Part shown: in pieces, positions 35,188-47,218 of the stretch
How positions within the stretch are numbered: the first letter of the stretch is position 1
How the letters are laid out: every line of letters starts with the position of its first letter
Assembly (NCBI GenBank): GCA_918026815.1
Contig: CAKJVC010000010.1
Coordinates: 250,501 to 314,500 of the forward strand
Source of the DNA: Chalara sp. BL73
Taxonomy: Eukaryota; Ascomycota; Leotiomycetes; Helotiales
Direction: 5' to 3'
DNA length: 64,000 nt
Program-made: the position numbers and the translations under genes
Notes under the pieces: generated by a model
Told to the model about the DNA's origin: nothing
The model's database searches: none
Seen by the model: the letters and a program-made list of their open reading frames with translations, nothing else

Positions 35188-35731
35188 GCTTGAGGCATCA
35201 GAAGAAAAAAGGTAAAAGCGGAACTCCGAATGGATGATGAGATCGTAAACTAGGAAAATAAGAAAAAGACTTGGCCGTGACGAGGAATTTTAGACCATGA
35301 GCCAAATGTTCAATTGCATCATGTGGATTGCCCTGTGAAAATAGGAAGGATTGATGACATCTAAGCTGTTCGGCGAGCGAGTCCATCCTATGGCTCGTAA
35401 AGCCCTCAAACATCACAAGCTAACTAACTGCTTTACCTTTTGTTACCACCACACAAAGATTTCTGTTGCGCGCAACAAGGCTGTGTATAGTCGTGGTAAC
35501 CTTGATCATCCTACAGAGGCTTTGGTCCCTATTTCTGGGATACTCCTGCTCCTGACCGTTCGCTTAATTTTTTCGACCAACCTAGAAACCACCAATCGTC
35601 ATGGCATGCCCCTCTTGATCTTGGCTCTTCGCCCCCAGACCTTGTTGACGATAGCAGATAAACCACAACTATTTCTTCCACAACGAATTTACAACTCTAC
35701 ATCTTCTATCACCCTACAAAACGCTGTCACC
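35188..35731. other. Intergenic; SEC14 promoter and leader
   Basis: The frame of SEC14 is open upstream to about 35351 but lacks family similarity there, so it is read as leader. No other feature. Confidence 0.5.
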
Positions 35732-36957
35732 ATGACGACCACACCTGTTGAGAAAGAATTGCCCCTGGATCCCAAGTACGATGACTATGATTTCCCATTA
35801 AAAGCCGCGAAGCCTCAAAGTGGCCACTCAGGATACACAACAGCAGAGCAAGATGCCCAGGTCTTTCAATTGCGATCGAAGCTGGAGGCAGCTGGATATA
35901 CTGATGAACTGGATACTCTGACTCTGGTAACTTTCCTTGCCTATGCTCTGCATCCCCGGTGTACTAATGTTGATACCAGCTGCGGTTCCTTCGTGCAAGA
36001 AAGTTTGATGTAGCTCTGTCAGAGACCATGTAAGTCAGGGCAGCATTTTCCTGTAGTACTAAACTAATATATATGTAGGTATAAGAACTATATCAAGTGG
36101 CGTAAAGAGTTTGGCGGAGGACTTGACGATCTGGTCCAAAACTTCGAATACAAGGAGAAAGCCGAGGTCTCGCAATACTATCCTCAATATTACCACAAAA
36201 CCGATGTTGTCAGTCTCCCCACCTAGTTCGCAGAATGGCTGTTCCAGAAAATAAGTACTGACTAGGAAACTAGGATGGCCGACCTGTCTATATCGAGCAA
36301 ATGGGCAACATCGACCTCACTGCTATGTACAAGATCACCACCTCAGACCGCATGCTGCAAAACCTCGCCGTCGAATACGAGAAGGTTGCCGACCCAAGAC
36401 TCCCAGCCTGCTCGCGGAAAGCAGGTCACCTGCTGGAAACTTGTTGCTCGATTATGGATCTTAAGGGGGTAGGAATCATGAAGGTCCCATCCGTCTACTC
36501 CTACGTCAAGCTCGCTTCCGATATGTCACAGAACTACTATCCCGAGCGCCTAGGCAAACTGTATCTGATCAATGCACCATGGGGCTTTAGCGGCGTTTTC
36601 AATGCTATCAAGGGCTGGTTGGACCCTGTTACCGTCGAGAAGATCCACATCCTTGGTGCTGGGTACCAGAAGGAACTTCTGGCTCAGGTGGCAGCTGAGA
36701 ACTTGCCCACGATTTTCGGGGGAACCTGTGATTGCCCAGGCGGGTGTCAGCTGAGCGATGAAGGACCATGGAAAGATCCACAATGGGCTAAGCCTGCGAA
36801 GTGGGAGAAGAAGAAGGCTGCCGAATCAAGCACCATCGATACTAGTGCCGTGAACCCAGGCACGATTCAAGATGCTGGTGCAAAGCCTGCTGAGGCGGCC
36901 CTCGCTGACCGTGTTCCTGCTACTGATGAGATCAAGCCCGCTCCTCCTGTTGCATAA
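35732..36957 (+). CDS. SEC14: Phosphatidylinositol/phosphatidylcholine transfer protein Sec14
   Basis: Exons 35732-35926, 35980-36029, 36079-36208 and 36274-36957; 352 residues. Sec14 exchanges PtdIns and PtdCho and primes Golgi PI4P synthesis for vesicle budding. Seen: the CRAL-TRIO N-terminal helices ([20 protein letters not shown]), [15 protein letters not shown], the lipid-binding core ([20 protein letters not shown], then [14 protein letters not shown]) and [15 protein letters not shown], the typical end of the domain. About 70 residues of Ala/Pro/Lys-rich tail follow, longer than in yeast and probably disordered. The ATG at 35732 fits the family start. The third intron uses a GTCAGT donor. 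Confidence 0.95.
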
Positions 36958-37855
36958 AACGGACGTTGTTGGCGTGCATATAGCAGGGAGAGATATGAAG
37001 GAGTTGCGAAGCGATTTTGGTAGCGAATTTGATTGAGAAAAAAAAGAGATTTTGAGGCGGAGTAGACACATGGAATCGGCCATGAAGATGACGAGGAGTT
37101 TATATATTGTGATCAGCTCTTTCTTTCTGTCGGCCATATTCACAGATTTCACTGTGGTATGTATACATTATAGAAATACAGATGCCATTGAGTAAGAGGT
37201 CTTTCGCGTTGTCACGTTCAGTGACTCTTCAATATCTAACGCGCCGATTATTTTCATGTCCTTCAGATCAACAATGCCTTTATGGAACCAGCTTCTGTCA
37301 TGTGATGCCTCCGTGAACCTTGAACATTCCTTCCACCTACATACCTTCCCATTGCTGCTATCGTCGCGTCACGTTGAATAGCCCTTTTGATTTCCGCATT
37401 TTTACCAATTTCATGCTCATTTAACGTTCAAATGAGTCTGCTGCAACATTAAATACGACCATCTCATGCTTAGAACGCGCGTTGTGCGCTATTACTTAAT
37501 AGTCTAAGCAATATACATCTAAATCACAGCAGTTCAGGGACCATACAAGACCTTTGTGCGGTGTCCTTTCCGCGATTATGTTGAGTTGGTCGATATATTA
37601 ACTGGAATTAAAGCATAAGCGCAGAAAGTCCGTCTAGCCCCTCTGCTCAGGCCAAGATGTGACTGCCGAGCGAAGGCTGGTCCACACCGATACCTTGGGT
37701 TGTGGCTAAGAAGGGTTACAACCATAAACTACATTTCCATATGTTTAATGCCTCGTTGAACGGTTCGGCTTTACTATAAGCTTTTCTCATACAACAATCA
37801 AACACAAGTGATCTCCTGCACGTAAGGACATCATAATACATCCTCTCGCGACAAG
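36958..37855. other. Intergenic
   Basis: About 900 bp between SEC14 and the second HET gene, both on the plus strand. Nothing recognised. Confidence 0.5.
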
Positions 37856-39853
37856 ATGGCAGCAGACGCGATCTACTCTCGCCTTTTAAACGGAGAGATG
37901 AGACTGTTAGAGTTAACACGGGATGCTGAAGAGCCATGCGGGTCTTTGCTTCATTGCTCAATGGATGACCCCCCGCCTTTCGAGGCAATTTCGTACGTCT
38001 GGTGAGTTTGCAGATTTGATTCTTTTCAGGCACAGTAGGGTGCAAAATATGCTTGATCACCTCCCATGGTTTATAGCACATTAGCTCACGGTTCAGTTCA
38101 GATGGATCGGTCGCCGGCCGGTTGTCGACTCCTCTCAACCACCATTTCACAGTTGTATGAAATTTGAGACATCGAGAAGCATTTGGCAGAATCTCAAGAT
38201 ATTCTTTCCTTTTCACCAATTTCATTTCATGTGGACTTGACTCACAACTTTTCATAAAGGGGTACCAGTACCGCACAAATACCTTTCACATGTAATAGGC
38301 AGCCGTTGAGCGTGTCGCAAAACCTCAAGTCTCTCCTCGTTTGATTAGCGACAACACAAGAGATCTCACGCTTTGTATGGGTTGACCAAATCTGTATTAA
38401 TCAGCAAGATCAAGATGAGAAGGCAGTCCAGGTTGCTGCTATGCGCAGGATTTACCAGAATACCCGCAATGTCCTTGTTTGCCTAGGGGAAGCACCTGCT
38501 GGCTTCGAGACGGTGGTCCACAGAATTCCAAATATAATAGAATCTTTAAGCAATAGCGATGGCATAATCCCTCAGCTAACCTTAACTCTGGAAGATTATG
38601 GTCTACCTAATGGGGATTCCCCGATATGGAGTACGTTATTCTTGATATACCGTAGCACCTGGTTTACACGTTTATGGACGGTACAAGAGGTTGTGCTCGC
38701 AAAATCTGTCCGCGTTCTTTGTGGTGGAGTCTCTCTTGATTGGAAAACTCTCCGGTCATGTGCACATGTGCTTCGCATAGGAGCGCTCTCCGGCCGACTG
38801 CCATCAAATCAAGCCATGGTGGATGCTACTCCTGGATTGCAACTTATAAGCATAATTGATGGGCTGAAAAGAGATTTTGAATGCTGTCGCGTTTTGCCTC
38901 TGATTGCTCTTCTGGCAGGTTTTCACCAACAAGCATGCACTCTAGAAGTTGATAAGATATACAGTATGCTTGGGCTGGTTTCGGAGGAGGAGAGACTGCA
39001 GATCAAGGTTGATTACTCCTTGCCGCTGGAAGAAGTCTATCTCAACTGCTGCAAAATGGTTATCAGGACGGATAAGACGCTCTCTCTCCTGAATTTAGCC
39101 TGCGCCAGATCGAATCTCCCAGGTCTTCCATCCTGGTGCCCAAACTTGACCAGCCCGTTACGATATGATCCATTCTGCGTGGGCAAGTTTTTCCACCGCG
39201 CCGGTTGGCGTACCTCCATGGACAGGCACGCCCTCGTTGTTTCTCCTGATTCAGACAACATTCATGCTCGCGGACTTGTAGTTGATAAAGTAACGGGCAT
39301 CATTCCTCCCGACTGGGAAGCAGTCGCCGATGCGCAATCTATAAAAACGTTTATAAGCTGGGAAGCTGCGGCCATTTCGCTCGCCCAGCAGACCTACAGT
39401 ACCTCCGACGCCGTGCCGGAAACGCATTGGCGAACGCTCATCGCTAACCGGAACCAATACACGATGGTGCACGACCTGGATCTCAGCGCAGATTACCAAC
39501 TAATGAAAGCATCCTGGACGTGTAAAGCGCAGTCTCGACCGCTGCCAACGTTTAGTGCAGAGTCCTATTTCAATGTATTTAACTTTGTGCTGGGCGCCTA
39601 CGATGCTTGTTTGGGACGTACGTACTTCGCTACTAGGGATAGGCGGGTTGGGCTGGGGCCTGCAGACATGGAAGAAGGGGATCTCGTCTGCGTTATCTTG
39701 TCGGGGCTGACACCGTATATACTTCGCCGTAATGAGGATGGCCGGACCTATAGATTTATCGGCGAGTGCTACGTACATGACCTCATGGATGCTCAGGCAC
39801 TAGACATGAGGGATCGCGGTGAGCTGGTTGAAGAGGACTTTGAGATCACATAG
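37856..39853 (+). CDS. HET-domain protein with one in-frame stop in its 5' part
   Basis: Exon 1 37856-38001 ends in the HET entry motif FEAISYVW; a 258-nt intron (GTGAGT to ATAAAG) leads to exon 2 38260-39853. Together they give 579 sense positions plus one in-frame TGA at 38342-38344, before VWVDQICINQQDQDEKAVQ. Downstream is intact: MRRIYQNTRNVLVCLG, TWFTRLWTVQEVVLAKSVRV, DKIYSMLGLV, VDYSLPLEEVYLNC and a C-terminal GECYVHDLMDAQAL. HET proteins cause vegetative incompatibility. The TGA stands where a CGA (Arg) codon would fit. Either the gene is null in this strain, or translation starts at the Met at 38441 and yields a 470-residue protein lacking the first part of the HET domain. No short intron with normal signals removes the stop. 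Confidence 0.75.
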
Positions 39854-39873
39854 TCTTCTTACATTGTCTAATC

Positions 39874-42185
39874 TCAATCGCTCTCCTCATCGCTGCTCTC
39901 CTCTTCCGCGTCCTCTAACGCCTTGATAAAAACCCCCGTTTTCTCCCTCACCTTGTCCTCGCTGTTCCCTTCCTCCCACCACCGATTGAACGCCTCCTCC
40001 TCCACCACCTCCCGATTATAAAGCTCCAAGCAAATCACCGGTAGGATCCCCGCTCCTCCTTTCCTCGTGCTGAGATCCTTCTGCAAGCATGCCATAAAAT
40101 CAACCTGCTCGTCCTCGCCCCCATCAAGCCCTATCGCGCTCTCAACTAAGAACTTTGTCGCCCCCTTGATGTTGAAAGTCTGCGCCGCGGCCTTCGCGGC
40201 CTCAACACCAGACTCAACCAATTGGGCGATGCGCTTGCTGAAGGCGGTCGCGATCGCCCGGCGGATTTGGTGGTCTGACGCGTTGTTTGACAGACGGAGA
40301 CCCATGAATTCTAGCTTTGCGGCATCCATGTCGCCTTTGGTGTCAGAAAGGGCCTCGAGAAGTCCCTGCACGGCGTCGTGGTGGAAGGACTCGTTCGTGC
40401 CTTCATCCTCACTGATGCTGGTAAAACTCGTAGTACGCTCGCGCTGTTCCAACTCATCGTCATCGTCCTCGACCTCGGACGTGAATGTTGAGATCGAGTC
40501 GGTGGATAGATTGAGGTGGGCGGTGCTGTAGACAAGCGAGGATGACAGGGCCGCGGCGGACTCGTCTTCGAACTCGTCATCTGACTCTGGGAGTTCGTAG
40601 CCTGATCCGGTGGGACCTACGACCGCGGGATCGGCGGGTACGCGAGCTAAAGGCTCGCCTTGGACGTCTGAGCGGCGGCGTTTGGCGCGCGTGATACGTT
40701 TCCCTGGTGGGATGGTGGTGTTGTCTGCGATGACGACTTGATATGAGATCAGTGCACCGGGACTAACGGTGCAGTTTCGCCCAATGGATGCTTCGTTTGC
40801 TATTATAGCTCTAGTAATGGTCGTGTCGTCGCCTACGACAACGTTATCCCAGATAAAAGCGTTCTGGATCGTGACGTTCTTCCCGATTTGACAAGATCGC
40901 CCGATGATGCAGTTGGAGAGAATGCTGCCGTCACCTATGCTGGTGTCTCTCCCTAGAATTGTGCATTTCCCGGCTTTGCATGTTCGCGCTAGCACGACAC
41001 CGTTTTCTTTGCAGAGACCTCCGCGCGAGAACCTGTAGGTCTGCCCATCAAGGAGGTTGCTGTCTGGTACTAGAGGGTATGTCCATCGTCCTAAGACGTC
41101 CCTGCTAACTGCTTCGTATGATTGTAAATTTGAGACTCTAGCTGCGTAGTGATCGTCTACGATTTCTGTATGTATCGTCTTTCCGTTCAGTTCATAGTCC
41201 TTCAGCACACCATGCAAGAAATTTCGTCGTGGAACTTCGTAGTCGAAACTCTCAGCCCATAGCGCGAGGACATCTGGGGTGCAGATGTCGATCCCACAAT
41301 CTATCAGGTCTGTTCTAATCTCCATTTCCGTATGTTCTTTGATCAAATCCGGATCAATGTTCACGTATCGGTTCGCTTGTAATGGATGCATTTCCTCGTA
41401 ATGCAAACACCGGTCTTTGGTTGGGTCAATCACGAAGACAGACTTTATCCCATGCGCCTTCGTCCTATGCTCTCCCACACCTCCCTCTCGCAGAATCATG
41501 GTCATAATCGCATTTTTATCCGTCGTTCTTCTCTTCCTGTGCCGCTCGAGCGCCTTGTCAATAGGCAAATTACTAACGAGGTCGCCATGCACCAGCAAGA
41601 AGTCTCCAGTAATCAAATCTCTTGCATCTAAATCACGAAGGGCGTCGCCTACGGACCGCGCTGTGGTCTTGATGATCTCGAGCGAGGCGAATGGCGCGGC
41701 AGGTGAATAATGCGGCGACCATTTTGAGGAGGAGAGGTAGGATTCGATGGCACTGGTGTGTGCGCCGCAGTAAATATAGATGGTGGTTACGCCGGACATG
41801 GCGAGGAACTCGAGGGTGTATTCTATGAGTGGTGTATTTGCTAAGGGGAGGAGACACTGCAATCGTCAGCCATGATCCCACGGTCTCTCATCCCTCCTCG
41901 AGTCTTCCACCGCTTCTCCTCTTGTGAATCGAGCAGGAAGACTCACCCTCGGCGCCTCAAGCGTAAAAGGATTAAACCTCGTCTCGAAAGAATCCGCAAG
42001 AATCTATGCACCAAACCATTAGCCAGGCCATCGTTCATCGCACCCCTTCCTCCTCCATGTGAACCACCTACCACTGCCTGCAACGTCTCTTCCCGCTCCT
42101 CCTCCTTCTTCCCGGAACCACCAGCAGCACCACCTTTCTTCCCCTTCCCACCCGGCTGCTTCGCGCCCCCAGCTTTCTGCGCCAT
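39874..42185 (-). CDS. GCD6: Translation initiation factor eIF2B epsilon (Gcd6)
   Basis: Exons 42185-42072, 42003-41947 and 41856-39874; 717 residues. This is the catalytic subunit of the guanine-nucleotide exchange factor that recycles eIF2-GDP, the target of the integrated stress response. Seen: a Gly/Lys-rich start, the nucleotidyltransferase-like start LQAVILADSFETRFNPFTLE (split over exons 1-2), SVGDALRDLDARDLITGDF, DCGIDICTPDVL, left-handed beta-helix repeats (CTILGRDTSIGDGSI; IWDNVVVGDDTTITRAII), an acidic Ser-rich linker, and the C-terminal W2/HEAT domain ending in an acidic-aromatic box (FNRWWEEGNSEDK, then EEESSDEESD). Its stop lies only 20 bp from that of the HET gene on the other strand. 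Confidence 0.95.
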
Positions 42186-43344
42186 ATCACTTAGCTATTC
42201 GGTCCTCCCACGCCGTATTCGAATCCCCTCCTCCAATTAATTCCCCTCCCACACACAACCCACTCTACCTATCACAATTTTGCTCCTTCTTGAAACTCGC
42301 AAAAATCCGCTTTTAAAAGCCCTCTCTATTGTTCTCATAGAATCTTAATATTTGAAAAAGGTTCTAAACGTTTTGTGTCGTCGTGGTCGTGCAATCCACG
42401 TTCAAAAAATTCCCATGTTTCCTACTGACTCACCCTGCTCCCCCCCCCCCCCCGAACAAAAAAAAAAAAGGCCCCGGCTTAGGCGTGCGGGGGGAACACC
42501 CCCCTCCCCGACCCCCCCCCCCCCCGCCGCGAGGCTGTGAGAGCCTCCCCCTCGTTCCTAGCGAGGAGGGGGCAGCCTCGCTCCTTGGGCTACTACCAGC
42601 TTTCAGCATGTTTGTTTGTAGCGGTACAAGAGAGGCAGGGCTGACAGGGCTGTGGTGGGCCTGGACCTCGGCCGACCATCCCTCCGACCTTCATCAGCCC
42701 ATCTCCCAACGGTCTAGATCACCATCGATGCACTTAAGACTCCAGGGGCTGAACTACCTTATTTTGACCTCTTTTCTCTTTCTCTTTCTCTTTTTACTGT
42801 TTCCTTCTTTGTTGTTTACGGATGCTTTGGGGCGCGGATTTGTTGCACGATGTGCGGTTGTTGGCCGTGGCGGTTTGACAGATCGTCACTAGGGATCATA
42901 CTACTCAAAAAGATACAAGTTTACTTTTCGAACTTTTCATTCACCTTCGCATTACCAGCTATCGCGCAATTACGGGCACATAGCATTCCCTATTTTTCCG
43001 CCTTCTTATCAAACAATCCATCGATCTTGCTTTCCTCTTCGTCGCGGGTATTTCCCATTGCTGTAATATCCTGCAACCCTCCATCTATCGTATGCTCTGC
43101 ATACTAACCCGCATTTCCGCCCATCAGCCAAACATAACACCATGACGCCGAGCAAATTAATCCCTCCATATTCAATCGGCATGCCAAAGAATGTTCGATC
43201 AGCCCCAGCAACAGAGTATCGTCCGCTTCCCTAAATTCGGGGGCTTCCTCGAAAGTCGACGTGGAAAATATACATTGGAATTGAATAAGCAATATAGATG
43301 CTCCAGGCTTTTCAATTGAACACTCCATCCTCTCGATAGCCATC
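42186..43344. other. Intergenic with homopolymer block
   Basis: GCD6 promoter on the left and SKN7 3' flank on the right. The centre (42440-42530) is a block of homopolymers: C14, A12, short G and C runs, and another C14. No gene is supported; open frames here are side effects of the homopolymers. Confidence 0.5.
42440..42530. repeat. Homopolymer cluster (C14, A12, G6, C14)
   Basis: Runs at 42440-42453 (C), 42458-42469 (A), about 42489-42494 (G) and 42512-42525 (C). Prone to slippage and sequencing error. Confidence 0.85.
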
Positions 43345-45638
43345 TTACTGTGCGAAAGACCCGGGAGGACCGTACATCCGTTGCCTCTTGGCATCCGGAC
43401 TGTCTTCAGCTGGAGCACCGCTCATATCTGACATGACTCGTCGATGTTGTGGACCTCTGTTCACCCCCATTGGCGCTGGTGCATAGCCCGACTGTTGAAG
43501 TCCAGGCTGTGGTGGAATATTAGCTTGCTGCTGAATCATTTGCTGTTGCTGAAGCACGGATTGTGGCTGGTGCATCTGCTGTTGAATGGGCGGCATGCTG
43601 GCATATTGCCCGGGATCTCTCATGGGCTGCTGCATGAAATTGCCTGGGTTATTGGCAAGAGGTGTAGAGGGATGTGGCATTTGGTTGGTAGGAGAGTTCC
43701 ACGTGGCTGAGGCTGGCGACTTGCCCGCCGATGTCTCATCTTTCAGACCCGCTGCTCCCGTAAGCTGGCCCATATTCAAACCCAGCTGTCGAGGCGGTTG
43801 ATTTGTGCTTACAAACCCTCCAGTTTGCATGGCAGGTTGTGAGTATTGTGATTCCTTGAGATAATGTGGTAAATTCTTCATGAGAATTCGAAGCATGCCA
43901 TCCTTAGTGAATGGCTTTGGGAGAACATCGTTCATGCCTGCATTATTGTCAACAAGTACCTGACATCTGCATCATATCACCTTACCATATCTGAAGTACA
44001 TGTTGATATCGTCTGCTCGAATATTCGATGTCATGGCAACTATAGGCAGGTGAGGATGTATCTCTCTGATACAGACGGTAGCTGAGACTCCGTCGAGGTG
44101 AGGCATAATAATATCCATCAATATGACATCGAACTGATTGCGGCCGTTATTAACCTTGCTAACAGCCTCCAGGCCATTTTGCTAAATTGAATTAGTCAGG
44201 ATTGTTCAACCAGGGGTCAAGGCTCTTACAGCAATCTCTACGCCGCATTCAAAAGACTGCAAAAACTTCGAACCTATCTTTGCACACAACCGGTCATCCT
44301 CTACGAGCAACACGCGAGGTTTGGTCGGGCCCCAAACAGATTCTCCGACATGTTTTCGCTCAATACCCGAGGTTTCATCATGGATATCATCCGGCGTGGA
44401 TTCTACAGCCAAAACGCCATTCGCGGGCAATGCATAAGGGATATTGTTGGCATGTTCACTGTTGATCGGATCAATACCATTTGTCTGACCGACCGGGTAT
44501 ACCATGTTGTCCAGATCATTGAGAACTGTGAAATGGTGAGCGGCTTTAGAGCCTTCGGACCGGGGCACCATACCAGAGCCACTCTGATCATTAGGAGGAG
44601 TGGAGAAATCTTCTACGTTATAGTTGTGGTGTGTCAGCTTTTCTAGATTTGTGTCAGGTAAATGCTCTACGGGTAATTCGTTTAGTAATTTCGAAGCATT
44701 CTGGAGCGGCGATGCTGGATGCTCATCGGGTTTGATGTGGTCGTTGGCTATAGATTGTTGCCCGGCGTTGGCATCATATGGTGCACCGACTGCGCTAGAC
44801 CGTCGTTCTCCATCAACTACATGTAGAAAGCCCATAACATTCTTCATCACCGCGTCATGATTCTTGACAAACTTCTGCAGTTGAACAACTTGCTGGAGGA
44901 GGATGACGTGACCCTGCGCAAGATCATTATACTTATCGTGCATCTGCTGTAGCTGTTGTTGTGTTGCCAGCAGCTGTCCATGAATCAGGTCTATCTGCTG
45001 TGATGGGACCATAGATCCGTCCTCGGCATTCTGCGCTGGTTTCCGGGTAGTTGGCGCTTTCCGTCGGATGTTATCCAAGGAGTCCTTATTATCAGCTCTG
45101 AAATCAGGGTGTCTAAACTCCCAAGCCTGCCCAAGATTAATTTCTGACACATTGAAACAAGAGGGTGACTGACTCCGGGCCCGTATTGCGATGGAGTATT
45201 GTCTTCATTGCTCTGTCTGACTTTATGGAAGTCGTATTTATTCAGCTGGCGAACGAAGCTTGCAAAATTGCTGTGCTTGAAATGTTTCGGCAGGATGTTC
45301 TTGGTAAACTTATCGTTCTGTGAAATATCAGTATCCATCGCGGAGACGAAGGGAATTGGACGACATGCCTCGAGAACCACGAAACTATTTTTATCTTCAC
45401 CCCATCGTACAATGTCGAGATGACTAGAGTCCTCTAACATTCTAGTGCCAAGTCAGTATCCCAATATAGCAAGCTCCTCCAGCTTTGTAACCCCCAGAAA
45501 TCTTAACGCACTTGTACAATTTGCGAACCTAGATCATGTCAGCGTCGTCAAGGCTTTGCCCCGCCTGGTCCAAGAACATACGAAGTCGCTGGAGTTATTA
45601 TTGGTGGCAGAGCCAGCCATATCGTCGGATTTATTCAT
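43345..45638 (-). CDS. SKN7: Transcription factor/response regulator Skn7 (Prr1)
   Basis: Six exons: 45638-45582, 45528-45512 (17-nt microexon), 45441-45174, 45126-44230, 44181-43986 and 43937-43345; 675 residues. Skn7 combines an HSF-type DNA-binding domain with a two-component receiver domain and controls oxidative and osmotic stress genes. Seen: the HSF domain from DFVRKLYKML through NFASFVRQLNKYDFHKV and GPGAWEFRHPDFRADN; a coiled coil (LLATQQQLQQMHDKYNDLAQ); the receiver with acidic pair VLLVEDDRLC, phosphoacceptor Asp436 in VILMDIIMPHLDG and Lys in DVLPKPF; and a Gln/Pro-rich C-terminus ending KRQRMYGPPGSFAQ. The ATG at 45638 is the first that fits. The third intron has a GTCAGT donor. 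Confidence 0.95.
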
Positions 45639-46050
45639 CTTTGACGCGGCTGCTTGAGGCCCTGCTCTATAAATGCCAATCGAGGCGCGACGCCAGATGC
45701 AACAACCGTCGTTTTCGTCCTCATGTATCAAGAGACACGGCCGTCTGCCAATGCTGTTTGAGTCGAGGGTCGAGGTCGACGGGGTACAATGATGTCGGCG
45801 ACCGGAGGCACCAGGTCCCTTGGTATATGCTTGTTCGATGGAATGGGTGTGATGTGATTTAAGCTGGGGGGGTAAATAGGCGCTATGGGAGGATGAGATT
45901 TAGAGCGCCTTTTTCTGGGGTGGGAATAATTGAATCAAGTGTTTGGATGCAGTGTTGTAGATCTAGGCATGGCTGGAAGAGGCTCGGGGGGCAGGAATGA
46001 AAGACATTAAAGAAGGAAAGGGTGAGCTAAGTTAGCTGGGTGTGTGGTAG

Positions 46051-46077
46051 TGGTGGTGGTGGTGGTGGTGGTGGTGG
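46051..46077 (+). repeat. TGG trinucleotide microsatellite
   Basis: Nine perfect TGG units, within a slightly longer GT/G-rich run starting near 46041. Confidence 0.9.
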
Positions 46078-46134
46078 GGATGCAGAAGCTAGATCCAAGT
46101 ACAAGTAGTAAAAGCCAAAGAGCCCAAAGATACA

Positions 46135-46205
46135 AGGGGGAGCAGGGGAGGAGCAGGGGGAGGGGGGGAGATGGGAGGGGGGGGGGAGGAAAAGGGAAGG
46201 GGGAA
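46135..46205 (+). repeat. G-rich polypurine tract
   Basis: About 70 bp almost entirely A and G, with many runs of four or more G (longest about 10). It meets the simple sequence rule for possible G-quadruplexes on the plus strand, upstream of SKN7. Confidence 0.8.
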
Positions 46206-47200
46206 GTGCAAATCTCAAGTGCAAAAGTGCAAGTGGCAGTAGCAACAGCATCAATTGAAATGTGATGTCGATCAACTTGGCTTTTTCCCAGGGCATCCCA
46301 ACCAATCATAAGTCATATTCACCGCGGGGCGTAAAACAGCCGGAATGCCACCTAGCAGTTCTTGGCGTGAAGCTGATGCATCCACCCCCCCTTTTCTTTT
46401 TCTGCCTCCCGGGTTTCCTTTTCCTCCTCTCCCCGAGGTACCCTGTTCGAACACCACAGAACTAGGTGGTGATGTCGCATCACGTGCCGATAAAAAGACA
46501 GAAAGAAAAAAATTAATTGGTGGATAAGATCAAGGCTCGTGACAGCCCGGTTGCCGAAGAGCGGTGAGGCGGAAGTGTCGTCCTGTATCCCCAAACGAGG
46601 GGTGTTTCTATCCGCCAGCTCAGCTTGGGGGGGGAGACATTCTCCATCTAGCAAGATCATCGAACCCGGACCATTTTTGATCGCAAATTACTCTACATCC
46701 TCCATCCGCGTGCCCAAAGATCACGAAAAAAAAGCAAATTCGCTTTTTTTTTCCCACCCAGCCCATCATCATCAAACCAGCTACACACTAAGTATCCTTA
46801 CCTCCACATTTTATTTCCCCTACTAACTGCTATGCCGCTACCACCCGTTCGATGCGATACATTTTCATGGGCGGCTTCCTCTCTCTGTTATTTTATGCTT
46901 CAGTCTTGTTGCTGAAGAGAAAGGTAAATACCGGATCAGTTGTGGTTTGAACTATTCCTGCACCAAAATGTCGGTTCAGCTCACAACCACCATTGCGACC
47001 AGGGTCAGCAGCGGCATGACCTCATCGCCAAGCCTCAATCAGATCTTTCATGGGTATGCTAGAGGATCCGTCATTTCTCCCTTGAAAAGAAAAAAAAATT
47101 AAAACTCTCACAAAGGCCAAAATCAAAATCAAAACCAAAAATGGGCCCGATGGCCAAAAAGAATATCCTGACTTGCATATGGTGTTGAAGCTCACCATGC

Positions 47201-47218
47201 TTTTTTTTTTTTTTTTTT
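47201..47218 (+). repeat. T18 homopolymer
   Basis: Eighteen T in a row. Confidence 0.9.

Noticed and set aside
37716..38276. 186-codon minus-strand frame over the first intron and exon of the HET gene
   Set aside because: It is antisense to clear HET coding sequence, shows no domain, and part of it lies over an intron needed to join two HET motifs.
40067..40531. 154-codon plus-strand frame inside GCD6
   Set aside because: Antisense shadow of the W2 domain and acidic linker of a clearly conserved gene.
42200..42240. ATTCGAATCCCC, similar to a tRNA B box
   Set aside because: No matching A box or cloverleaf could be formed around it; it lies in the GCD6 promoter.
46027..46309. Overlapping minus-strand frames of about 100 codons rich in Leu, Pro and Thr
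   Set aside because: They are translations of the TGG microsatellite and G-rich tract.
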